Assembly (NCBI GenBank): GCA_012064385.1
Contig: QRDG01000129.1
Location: 1,213,380-1,277,379, forward strand
Source of the DNA: Puccinellia tenuiflora
Lineage: Eukaryota > Streptophyta > Magnoliopsida > Poales > Poaceae
Direction: 5' to 3'
Length of the DNA stretch: 64,000 bases
Shown here: positions 46,950 through 57,165 of the stretch, one piece after another
Layout: every line of letters starts with the position of its first letter
Numbering within the stretch: position 1 is the first letter of the stretch
Translations under genes and position numbers: made by a program
Notes under the pieces: model-generated
The model's input: the letters and a program-made list of their open reading frames with translations, nothing else
What the model was told of the DNA's origin: nothing
The model's database searches: none

Positions 46950-47889
46950 GCTCCTTGCCTGTTGCTGGACGTGCCGAGGGCAAATTTATCTTAGTCATTT
47001 TGATTGTGAACTTTGTAAAAACTTGTTAAGTTATTGGAGTATGCTTGTGGACGTCCCTCGGGAGGCTTTTGTCTTTCCCTTCATGTCTTTTTTGCTCTAC
47101 GTTTTAGGACCCTCTCTTAGCGCTACACCACCGCCGCTTCGGTATGTGCGAGTCAGTGCTCCACAAGTCCGGGGGGTGCGTGAGGCCTCGAGAAGTAAGA
47201 GCTCCTCGAAGCGCGATGCTTGGGGCTCCCCTTTGACGTGCAAGCAGCCCATGAGGCATAGGAGAGAGAAAAGAGACTCGAGGGGCAAACAGCCAGCGAG
47301 AGGAGATTTGAAAAGTATTTAGACTTAGCTTGTCGAGGCGTTTCCGCCTTGGAGAGGGTGTCGGTTCCCTGGCGAGGCGTTGTTGCCTTGGAGGGTGCCT
47401 GAGGCTTGGAGAGCCTGTTTTCCTGCACTTGGAGAAATAGGCGTACCCACAAGCAATAGATAGCTAAAGAATCTTATGGTGCTCGTAGGTTCCTTCATGT
47501 GTGTCTCGCGAGGAGAAACAGGCACCAAGGTTTTGGTGATCCTTGGTGAGTTGACGTGCGCGGGAGCTGACCCATGAGTTCAGAGCTCCTTGGGAGTTGA
47601 CATGCATGAGAGCTGACCCGCGAGTTCAGAGCTCGGATCCCTTGGGTTTTAGGCGCTGCCGGGATGCTCCCGTGGCATGGCACCCTGCTAGCCCCCGCTC
47701 GTGAGATACACAGGAGGGATCGTGCGAGCAAGGATAAACAGCAATAACAGCTTTGTCGAAGTCGCAAAACATGCTGGCGCAATGCGCCAAGGTTCAGAAT
47801 GACCTGAAATAGGTGTTCATTACACTGGCGTGGCCAGGGGTTTTTCTTCTTTGATGATGAAGTGTCGCTCCTCCGGGAGCGCGCTCCCC
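46950..47889. other. Spacer of Z between the two convergent genes
   Basis: 3' ends of both genes meet here. Repetitive GAGGCGTT-like and CTTGGAGAGCCTG-like words; no coding sequence of pol is left. Confidence 0.6.
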
Positions 47890-50322
47890 TTACTTAGGAG
47901 GCAGGTTGGCGCCGATGGTGACGCAAGCCCCCGAGCCGCTCGCCTCCAGAGACACTTGTTTTGTCGCAGCCTTCTCCTGGGAGAACAGCTGCTTCTTCTT
48001 CGCGGGGGGCCTCGGGAGGGGTTCCTCGTCCTCGTCAGCGGGTGACGCCACCGCGGCAGCCTTGTAGGCCGCTTGCGCAGCGTACAAGGCGTCCGAGACC
48101 ACGCCGCGGATGACAATGGTGCCACCCGAGCCAGGGAGCTTGACGAGGTTGTAGGCGTGGTGGGTCACCGCCATGAACTTGGCGAGGGCGGGGTAGCCGA
48201 GTATGGCGTTGTAGGGTAGGCCGATGTGCGCGACGTCGAAGTCGATCAGCTCGGTGCGGTAGTTGGCCTGGGTGCCGAAAGTGACGGCGAGCCTCACCTG
48301 CCCCAAAGGGGTGGTAAGACCCTCTGTCACTCCCGAGAAGGGCCTGGTAGGCATGAGCCGCTCATAGGGCACCTGCAGCTTCTCGAATGTCTCGACGGAG
48401 ATGACGTTGAGGCCAGCACCCCCATCAATGAGCGTCTTAGAGACGGCGATGTTGTTGATGGTGGGGGTGCAGACCAACGGGATGGTGCCAACGGTTGACG
48501 TGGACTTGGGGTGGTCGCCGGAGTCGAAAGTAATGGGGCACTGGGACCACTTGAGGGGCCTGGAGGCCTCGACTCCAGGGAGGGCTGCCGCGACCTCGCG
48601 GGCGAGTTGCTTGAAGTGGCGGTTGGAGCGAGGGGCCTGAGCCCCGCCAAGGATACAAGCTGCCCCGCGAGGCACCTGGTAGCCTTCGTCAGCCTCGGCA
48701 GGCAGGTTGTCGTTTGCGGGCTGGGCAGCGTTGGCCTGGGGGTTCTGCTGGTAGCTATCGTTGTAGTTGTTGTTCCAGCGTCGCCCCCCGCGGCCGCTGC
48801 GGCCTCCGCCGCGGCCTCCGCGGCCTCCATTTGCCTCGCGAGCCTCGCGAGCCTCGCGAAGCCTCTTGATGTCGAAGCAGTCCTCGGTGGCGTGAGAGTG
48901 CCTGTTGTGGTAGATGCAGAAGGGACGGTCGTCCTTCTTCTCAGGTCCTGCGGCTGGAGTGGCAGCTTGCCGAGACTGCTTGGCGTCAGGCTCTGCCGCG
49001 AGGACCGCAGTAGTCTTGCGCTTCTCAGAGGATTTCTTCTTTTTGGACCCCTCGGCAGGGTCCCCTGGCTCGTTCTTGACGAACAAGCGGCCCTCTTCAG
49101 CCTTGGCGCACTTGTCCGCCAAGTCGAAAAGCTTGACGACGGTGGTGATGTTGTCGTGGATGCCGAGCTTCTCGAGCATCCGCACGTCCGTGACCCCAGC
49201 CTGGAAGGCAGAAATGACCTGCGCGTCGGTGGCGTTGGGGATCTTGTTGCGCACTTGGCTGAAGCGCTGGATGTACTTGCGGAGGGTCTCGCCGGGCTTC
49301 TGACGCACGGCGCGGAGGTCGTTGTAGGTGAGGCCGCGCTCGTACGTGCCCTTGAAGTTGGCGATGAAGCACCGGCAGAGCTCCTCCCAAGAGCTGATGG
49401 ACTCGGCGGGGAGGTTGGTGAGCCATGAGGACGCAGAGTCCTTGAGGGCCATGGGGAACCAGTTCGCCATGACCTTGTCGTCGCCCCCGGCGGCCTGGAT
49501 GGCCAAAGAGTAGAGCTGCAGGAACTCCAGGGGGTTGTTCTTGCCGTCGTAGCGCGGAGGGAGGTCCGGCCTGAACTTGACTGGCCAAACGACGCGACGA
49601 AGGCTGCGAGTGAACGCGGCCGTCGTGCCGTAGGTGACCGTGCCGTTGGCAAGGGTGGCGCGGAGGTGGCGCCCGGCGGTGGCGATGTCCTGAACGGCGC
49701 GGTTGCGGCGTTCTTGCCCGCGCTCGATGCTCACGCGCGCGTCCTCAGGGGCTCGCTGCACGATCTGGCAGTCGTGCGGCGACGACGCGTGCGACGCAGC
49801 GCGGCCGTCGCGAGGACGAGCCCCCGTTGGAGCAGGTTGCGGTGCAACCGGTGGAGCTGGAGCGGGTGCGGGATGGAGAGGAGGTGCGGGAGGTGCGCCG
49901 TGCGCCACGTCCCCCACGAGCGCAGAAGGGACCAGGGAACGAGACGGCGCGGGTACCGCGGCGCGAGCGGCGCCGACGAGCTCGGCAACGCGGTTGAGCC
50001 AGGCCTCCTGAGCCGCCGGCGTGGGGCGGTACTGCAGCAGCTCCTGCGCCATGAGGAGCGCAGTCGCCGGGCTGGGCGCAGGGCGGCCCAGCGAGGAAGC
50101 AGCGTGGTCCCGCGACGGGGGCAGGGAGGAGGCCTCCTCTTCACCGAGGCCGTCCTCAGCGTGGTCGATGTCGTCGTCGTCGGGGTGCTCGACGCGGGGC
50201 TCGGGGTCGACACGGCGCTCCGGAGCAGAGCCCCCACGCGGGCGGCCACGCGGGCGGCCTGCGGGAGCGGTGGCGGCGCTAGCCGTCCGGCGAGCGAGAC
50301 GTTCAGCACGAGAACCGGCCAT
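47890..50322 (-). CDS. Gag-protease polyprotein of Z
   Basis: One open frame of 810 codons on the minus strand, starting MAGSRAERLARRTASAATAP about 50 bp after the primer site. The N terminus is Pro/Ala-rich. Retrotransposon gag domain is at about 250-375 (FRPDLPPRYDGKNNPLEFLQ, then GLTYNDLRAVRQKPGETLRK). A zinc-knuckle-like CIYHNRHSHATEDC is near 470, with an atypical Cys/His order, followed by a Gly/Arg-rich box. An aspartic-protease fold is at about 600-730, with LIDGGAGLNVIS as active-site strand (DGGA in place of DTGA) and AILGYPALAKFM as the second strand. The stop comes right after the protease, where reverse transcriptase would follow in a complete element. Gag packages the RNA and the protease cleaves the polyprotein. 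Confidence 0.85.
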   Translation of the reverse strand: MAGSRAERLARRTASAATAPAGRPRGRPRGGSAPERRVDPEPRVEHPDDDDIDHAEDGLGEEEASSLPPSRDHAASSLGRPAPSPATALLMAQELLQYRPTPAAQEAWLNRVAELVGAARAAVPAPSRSLVPSALVGDVAHGAPPAPPLHPAPAPAPPVAPQPAPTGARPRDGRAASHASSPHDCQIVQRAPEDARVSIERGQERRNRAVQDIATAGRHLRATLANGTVTYGTTAAFTRSLRRVVWPVKFRPDLPPRYDGKNNPLEFLQLYSLAIQAAGGDDKVMANWFPMALKDSASSWLTNLPAESISSWEELCRCFIANFKGTYERGLTYNDLRAVRQKPGETLRKYIQRFSQVRNKIPNATDAQVISAFQAGVTDVRMLEKLGIHDNITTVVKLFDLADKCAKAEEGRLFVKNEPGDPAEGSKKKKSSEKRKTTAVLAAEPDAKQSRQAATPAAGPEKKDDRPFCIYHNRHSHATEDCFDIKRLREAREAREANGGRGGRGGGRSGRGGRRWNNNYNDSYQQNPQANAAQPANDNLPAEADEGYQVPRGAACILGGAQAPRSNRHFKQLAREVAAALPGVEASRPLKWSQCPITFDSGDHPKSTSTVGTIPLVCTPTINNIAVSKTLIDGGAGLNVISVETFEKLQVPYERLMPTRPFSGVTEGLTTPLGQVRLAVTFGTQANYRTELIDFDVAHIGLPYNAILGYPALAKFMAVTHHAYNLVKLPGSGGTIVIRGVVSDALYAAQAAYKAAAVASPADEDEEPLPRPPAKKKQLFSQEKAATKQVSLEASGSGACVTIGANLPPK

Positions 50323-50373
50323 GGCTGTGTCGAGGATGAAGACGCGCCTCAGCCCCCTACCTGGCGCGCCAAA

Positions 50374-51444
50374 TGTCGGAGATTGTCCCCAGGAACTAGG
50401 GGTGTCTCCAAGGTATCGTGTAAGGGGCTGAACACGGAGTCAAACAGTCCACAACGTGCTCCGGCGACGGTGCTCGTCAGGCTCGCTGCGGACGACACTG
50501 CAGAGATTGACACAAGATATTACCCAGGTTCAGGGCCCTCTTGTGGAGGTAAAACCCCTACGTCCTGCTATGATGTATTGCACTGCTTGAAGAGTTTACA
50601 GTACAAGGAGAGCTTGTCGAGCTCGAGGTGGCTAACAATGGCTACTTGCTAGTCTTTAGATCTAGGGTTAGGGTTTGCTAGGAGTGGCACCAACCGAAGA
50701 TCGAACCCTTTGCTTGGGCGTGCTCCTCCTCCTTTTATAGGCGTCCTGGGCCTCTTCTGCCCAAACATTTGGGCGGGAAGGGCTACCACATGGCGACGAA
50801 GGAGGAGGCGCGGTGCACCGTAAAGGTGAGGTCTACCATAAAGGTAAAGATCGTGGACGCGGTCCACGGCAGGGGAACGGCGTCACCAAAGCTGAAAAGG
50901 GGGGCACCGACCAGCTGGACAGCGGGCTGGCGCTTGCCGAGGTGGGAGGCGGCCCATGGTGACGTCGTCCTTGGAGCGTAGCTGCAGACTGTTCCCTTGT
51001 CACCAAAGAGGCAATACTCGTTGTCCGCTTTGCTCGGCTCCGCTTTGTTGACTGCTTTATACATGGAAACGGCAACTGCGGCGTCGTCGTCATCGCGCGT
51101 AGGCACGCGCGTCACTCTGCGCATGGCGCAGAGTCCATGTGCGCTCTGCCGCGGGGGCAGAGATAGCTTCACGAAGAAAGCGCTTCGCGAGGCGAAAGGC
51201 CTCGCCAAGCCTCGCGGCTTGGTCCTTAGTAGAATTTGCGGGCGGCGTCGGAGACGCCTTGTCGAAGAGCGATCCCTTGCCGAGGGAAAGAACCCTTGGC
51301 GAGGAGAAAAACCCTTCGCGAGGAGAGAAATCCTCGCGAAGCTCGCCAGGCTTGGAGAGCCTGGTCCTTAGCGAAAATCACCTGAAGAATCTTGTGGGCC
51401 CTGGCAGGCCGGCCCGTGGTACCCTGGTTTCCACTGTGCCGACA
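50374..51444 (-). repeat. 5' LTR of Z
   Basis: 1071 bp; the primer site lies directly left of it on the plus map. Differences from the other LTR include single-base changes near 50645 and 50809 and a one-base insertion near 50682. Confidence 0.9.
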
Positions 51445-52704
51445 CTACCCATTCCATCACACTAGTGTGATAGCACCTTCATGCATTACTCAATATATGG
51501 TGCACTTCATACATTGTACATCAAGACAATCATAAAAGATAAAAACTTGACCAAATACTCAACACAAGTTAAGTGAAAATTATTGCTAATCCATCCTATG
51601 CCCCCAGGAACATGAGAGAACTACTCACAACGCGAAGACATGATATGATTCAATGGTATAAGTGATACAACACAATCTGAAAATATAATCTCCCCCACAA
51701 AACAATGACAAGTAGCAATTCACAAACATGTAGAATAGTACTTAGACAATAGCTAGGGTCCGAACTATCTCAAACTATGAGGGGGATGAAGTGGATCACG
51801 AAGATGGTGATGGAGATGGTGCTGGTCTTGACGGTGGTGTTGATGGAGACTCTGGAGGGGGGATGGAGGAGCCTTCCGGAGGTGATTCCGGCGGCGTTTC
51901 CCCCCTCCGATCTTCTCTAGCGGCAGCCTTCAGTCTCATGTTTCTTGGTTTTGTGTTTCTCTGCCGCCTCCTTCCGAAATCCGTCGGGGGACTATTTTGA
52001 TAGTTGGTTTTAGGTCAAGACGAAGCCACGGAGACGAAAACGGACGACATCGGAGCCACGAGGCCCAAGATGGGGGGTCCCACGCAGCCAAGGAATCTGG
52101 CCGCGTGGGCCCACCTCTTTCGGCCCTTGGGACTCTGTTTGTTCGCTTCCTTTGCTCCTACGGTTCGTTCCTTCCAAAAAATGATCCCCGCAAAATATTA
52201 GGTCATTTGGACGTCGTTTGGGTCCTTGTAACATCAAAATATAGAAAATAGGGTTTTCTGCCAGTGTAGGGTTAATTCCAGAAAAATGGGAAAACTATGA
52301 AATCTTCCCAAAATCCTTATAAAACAATGATATAACCCTTATATGATGCAAATATGATTGAAATATGAGTATTATAATGCAAAGTTCATGTATGCATTTT
52401 ACATGCATCAGCTGTTCGAGCTGGGAGCGGAAATTGCCTCCGGGAAATCTCCAATCCGACGAAATTTGGGCCAAATTGGCACAAGGAAACACCAAAGGAA
52501 GGTGGGGAAAGTTCTTAAGCACTAGATCCGTGGATCAAAACCACAAATCGCTCACCAAATCGAGAGATCGAACAAAATCCATATGGGTTATTTTTTGTGA
52601 ATTTTCGAATTTGGTATGGGAAAGAAAAATTTTGGTGGAAAAAGGGCTAAGAAAAGGTGGAAACACGATCCAAATCCGTGGAAACCCTTGCTCTTGATAC
52701 CATA

Positions 52705-53746
52705 TGATGTAGGGTTGGCCCGATCTTCACGGATTTGAGGGGGGAAAGTGGATGAACACAAAGAACATGGATGAACACGAGGGGGAAAACGGGGGAAAAT
52801 CGTGGGTAAATCAAAGGGATAACTAGCAAAACCTGCAAAGATCTCCACCCAACAACAACCCTCACAAGAGAAGCCTTTTGATCGAAGAATCAAAGCCAAT
52901 CTTACTCTTATTGAAACCGATTGCTCTTACCGGCCGGTCCACCGATCCAATAGAACCACCGCGGTGAAAGATTGGTTTGCACTACTAGAGACACCTCAGT
53001 GAAAGAGTAGCAACAACAAGATCCATCCTCAAAGAGGAACCCTAGCAACGAGGGAGGAGGAGCATGGCTCTCAAGTCTCAAATCATGTCTAACCCTAGAT
53101 CTGAAGAAGGGGGAGGTATTTATAGTCTAAGGCTAAAGGGTAGGTGGGGAGGAGGGATACAAGGAATATTCCCTTTCTACACGCAGGCATCGGTAGTACC
53201 GCTCCTGGAACAACAGCGGTAGTACCGGTGGCCCAGCGGTAGTACCGGGTTGAGTTTTGTCCGAAAACCTTTTCCAGCGGTAGAACGTGGCAGGTACCGA
53301 CCGGGTACCGGGAGGGTATACAGTATGTTTCGGGGCCTCCCCGGTACCAGTCCCGGTACCTCCAGCGGTACTACCAGAACCTGGCACTTGGCGGTAGTAC
53401 CGCTGGCGGCTGGCGGTAGTACCGCCCCTGGAGCGTGTCTGTGGCCTGGGGTGTGCCAGCGGTAGTACCGCCCTCGCCTGGCGGTAGTACCACTGTCTGG
53501 TACTCTTCGCAGATCTTCACATCGCCTCGTCCTCCGTCTTCCGCGTCCACTTGGCAGCTGTCGTTGGCTTCAAACATGAGAATACAAAGTACATTTGCTT
53601 GAGGTAGTAAGCCATTCATGGGAGGCTCGAGTTGACGATGAGATAGGAGCGAGTTCACCTTGTCTTGTATAGCCTTGGCTCTTGATCTTTTCATTGGGCC
53701 CGTGGGCGTCTTGGTCACGATGTTGTCCATACGTGGGTCTGCATCA
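52705..53746 (-). repeat. 5' LTR of W, rich in a GGTAGTACCG motif
   Basis: 1042 bp, TGATGTAGGG to GGGTCTGCATCA on the plus strand. At 53165-53500 the motif GCGGTAGTACCG (nearly self-complementary) occurs about eight times. Confidence 0.75.
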
Positions 53747-55396
53747 GGACGTGGTGCTCGATTTCATCATTTTGTTAAGCAAACATAGTTCATACAACAT
53801 AAACATTAGGCTAGATTTTAAATGAAATCCTAAATTTTGCCAGTGTCTATTTTCTCAAATAGATGCAAGAATTATGAGAGCAATAGTGAAAAAGCAAGCT
53901 CTAAAAGATCAACAATGGTGGAGGAAGGCTTGCTAAAGACTTGGGCAGCCATTGTGAGAGAATGCCCCTTAAATAGGCTCCAAAAAATCCAACTGTTATG
54001 TGCAGTTTTTACAAAGAGAGGTAGTACCGTCCAGGACAAAGGTACTACTCAAACTTGAAATTTTAGAGGTACCACTGCACCTGGAATTTCCTAGTTACTA
54101 CCTCACAATTCTAGAAGTACTACCTCAATCACTCTTTTCCAAATAAATAGGATAATACCGACAACTACCAGAGGCATGTTCAGTACCAATATTTGATCCT
54201 CGGGTGCGGTACCAACCGTGGTAGTACTACAACCATCCATTTTAGCGGTACTACCTTTCGAAAGAGCGGTACTACCGCTGCATCAGAAAACTGTAGAATC
54301 ATCCGAACAAAACGATCATAAATTGAGTAGCCGGACTCCCTTTACGATGATCTTGGGCTCGTTGGAATCGCAACAACGAGATCTAAAATATTATGTAGAG
54401 AAATATCATAGTATAATAAGGGAGGATAAAACCAAATGGGTAAAGGTAAAACCCCTCTATAAAACGAATCGACAAAACCTCCGAATCAAAAACGCAATAA
54501 GTTTTTCATACAAAATCCGTTTTTTAAAAACTTGAGCTTGTCTTGAAGATTATTGCAAGATCTAAAACTACACATAAAAAAGACAATTAAGAACCAAGAA
54601 ATATAATGCCAATGATGCAAAGATTCGAACTCTGAACAAACGATGTGATCAAGATACTTGCTCGAGAGTCCCTCTTGATAGTACTGTTATCTATCCAATA
54701 ACCCGGTCTCTCAACTAACATCATGAGACCAGTAAAATAGAAAACCTATGAAGATCGTACCTTTGCCTTGCGCATAATCCAATTGAGCTAGATGGTGACA
54801 TCTTGACCTTCTGAAGTTGGACCATCTTTCCTAATTGCGCTATGCTCGGTGGAGACTCACATGTTGCTCCCCCATACACCAATATGGGTGAGACGCTTCT
54901 ACGGCATATCTTCACTAGGTCATTATCTTTAAATGAGTGTCATGCTTCGATCATGTGATATCTTCATGATGATAATGGTTAACTTGCATCTTGCAACCTT
55001 GATGACGATCACCACTTGATCCCATCCTCCATGAGATACATGGAATCTTTCTTTTAATGCATGCTCATGGAGATATATCTAACCCCACATAGAAATAATA
55101 AGCATATAGATCATTGGTTAGTTCACAAAGCTATATTGACAATTGCTTACCATACCATGAGATCATTTGATCCCTCACGGTTCATCACTAGCATTGTGTG
55201 TTTGATCAACTTGAATCCACTAGCACTGAGCCTTGACCAACATATAATCTTCTTCTTTTAACCTTGAAACAATCATTTGCTATTCAAGCATTGCTTATGA
55301 ACACATCCTGCAAGTACACCTCAATGCAAACATTAGAACATAGAGATTGTCATTAATTATCAAAACCACACATAGAGGCAACCATGCTCTTTCAAT
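53747..55396 (-). repeat. LTR (3') of element V
   Basis: Read on minus it starts at 55396 with TGAAAGAGCATGGTTGCC, preceded by a purine tract AAATGAGGGAGAT typical of a polypurine tract. It extends to the W insertion at 53746. It contains GGTAGTACC-like words at 54020-54280. The same family start is seen at 1965. Confidence 0.55.
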
Positions 55397-55980
55397 CTCC
55401 CTCATTTCGGTAATTGACGCAATCCCTTTTACGAGGGTTTATATAATGAATTAAACAACCTTGCAAGACAAACAAGTAAGGATGCATGCGCATGAAAGGC
55501 AAATGCATAAGAATGAAATGAAAGCACAAAACCAGATTCTCTTAAACCCTCTAAACTTTATCAATCCTTGACATTTGTCTCTTTTGCTTTCAACATGACA
55601 TGCGGTTTTCGTTCGGGCCACCAAAATGGGGTTGAACCGCATATCGGCTAGAAGTTTGCGGGCGAGCGGGGGGTAGGGGTGGGGGTGTTATAGTGGATAT
55701 GCTTAGAGACTAGGCATCTCTAGGTGGTACTACAAATTTTCGTATCGCAACAAGTTTCGAGTATCCTTAAAACAATTTTGCATTTTGAAAACTAAAATAA
55801 AGTAAAAGGGAAGGGAATGAAAGGGAGAGCATAGTATTTGATATCCGTGAATGTGTATAACGTGTTTCTTCTTCATAATTAGTGCACAAGGTAAATTTAA
55901 GAATCCATTTGTCTTTAACAAGACTTTCTTTTGCACATTTAACACCTCTTACATTTCATAAGAAGTTATTACTATCTCAG
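55397..55980 (-). other. Interior remnant of V
   Basis: Short segment after the polypurine tract; AT-rich with a G-run near 55660-55690. No coding sequence was recognised. Confidence 0.35.
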
Positions 55981-56739
55981 AAATAAATATTATTATTTCC
56001 GCTTGGATTTTTTTCATCAAGCACCCAAAATAACGGGACATCAACTACGATTCGTAACGCTTCGCCTCTTCTCCCGCAGGGGCCAGGTGTGAGCGGCGGA
56101 GAAAACCTCTCCGGATCTCCACCGACCCTGGTCCTGTTTCTCTCCGCTTGTCGCCTCGACGACAGGAGGGAGAGGGGATCTCCCCCTGTTCTGGCCTAGT
56201 GGTTACGGTTTGGGCATGCATGTCTGCTGCGGTGCGCCGTTGGGGTGGTGGGAGCGGCGTCCGGGCAAATAAATCTCTCTTAACTCTACTCCCACACCGG
56301 CGCGACCTTCACTGCGACGCTTCGGAGTGACTGGCAACGTGTGTTGCTCGGACCTTCAGATCGACAGCTTGGTTATCTCCCCGTTCTTCAGATCTGGCAA
56401 GATCAGTTTCTCAGTGTGTCGCTGGCGTTCGTGGTTATCCGCTATGGCGCTGGCAGCCGGGACGAGGTGGTTCTTCTAGAGTGAGGATGTTGGTCTGGAG
56501 GTGGTGGATCTACCGTTCTTTTCCGACTTCATCGATGGGAGGCGACATATCTTGGTCCAAGACAACATGCGGACGTCCCCGGCCGACGTGCCACAACGAC
56601 ATGTGCGTCAGCAGGTCTGTTCATCGACTCACAAAGCCTCGTTGACGACTTCGGCGGCGCTGAAGTTGGTTGCAGGAAAATCTAGGGATCATTTTGTGTT
56701 TCTCGATGTTTTAGAATTTTATCCGTAAATTCAGAATAA
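55981..56739. other. GC-rich unassigned sequence
   Basis: Contains GGAGAAAACCTCTCCGGATC and other gene-like GC-rich words but no ORF above 75 codons and no recognised domain. Possibly a retroelement leader. Confidence 0.3.
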
Positions 56740-57165
56740 CTAGTTGAAATTAGCGCGGCGACACGCCGCGCCCTTCATGAAAAATATTATGTATGATTTG
56801 TTTTCTTATTTTAGTGGCACAATGTATATTCTAAATAGGTTTTGGAGGTTCTGGTGTAGTGCATTGTACTTTTGGGCAACTGATAACAAAATTGACATAA
56901 TATGGTTCAAGTTATGGCGCTGGTAGCCTGGTACCATAAGTAAAAATATAGATGGATACTTATGAACAAAATAGCTGCCAGCCATTACAAAGTCAGATGA
57001 AGAATTCCACAATAATTTGTAGAACGAATTGAGGGGAACCAGAATGTCGTGACCCCCAATTTTAGAGCTGCAAATAGTGATACTGCAGCCTATCTCAGCA
57101 AGAAGTATCTAATATATTTTGCAGTTACCACATGGAATCAAATTTGGATATGTACATAAAATCCA

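Larger units (their letters stand above)
41989..51444 (-). mobile_element. Tat-like gypsy element Z without pol, with antisense gene
   Basis: 9.46 kb inserted in the X 5' LTR with duplication CTACC (41984-41988, 51445-51449). LTRs 41989-43057 and 50374-51444 start TGTCGGAGATTG and end GTGCCGACA; about 4 substitutions and 2 indels separate them, so it is young. The minus orientation is shown by a primer site TGGCGCGCCAGGTAGGGGG read at 50369-50351 and a purine tract (CCCGGGGGCTAC) next to 43057. It holds gag-protease on minus and a spliced gene on plus. No reverse transcriptase, RNase H or integrase is present, so it depends on a helper. Confidence 0.9.
35999..52410 (-). mobile_element. Athila-like gypsy element X (rearranged)
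   Basis: The outer ends carry a 5 bp duplication GCTGT (35994-35998 and 52411-52415). The 5' LTR (minus) is 52410-51450 plus 41988-41394, interrupted by Z. It starts TGATGCATGTAAAATG and ends GTGGGTATCA. A tRNA-Asp-type primer site (TGGCGCCGTTG) is read at 41383-41366. The 3' LTR copy is 35999-37220 but lacks its last 330 bp or so. A short gag start remains (41155-41021). Between 37223 and about 40970 lies sequence of a related element in the opposite orientation. Confidence 0.8.
35086..53746 (-). mobile_element. Retrotransposon W, truncated, hosting X and Z
   Basis: Minus-oriented: 5' LTR 52705-53746, primer site close to TGGTATCA(A)GAGC read at 52702-52690, leader 52689-52416 and, after the nested X element, 35993-35203. 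A gag-like ATG is at 35202 (MAREEQDADMSKQEEALKRY). The rest is lost at about 35086, where the PB1/GRF transposon begins. A TATA-like ATAAATACC lies on the minus strand near 53123-53115 in the LTR. There is no 3' LTR. Lineage is uncertain. Confidence 0.65.

Noticed and set aside
48327..49652. 441-codon minus frame and 305-codon plus frame overlapping gag of Z
   Set aside because: Ser/Thr/Pro- or Val/Leu-rich shadows; the 810-codon frame carries the gag and protease motifs.
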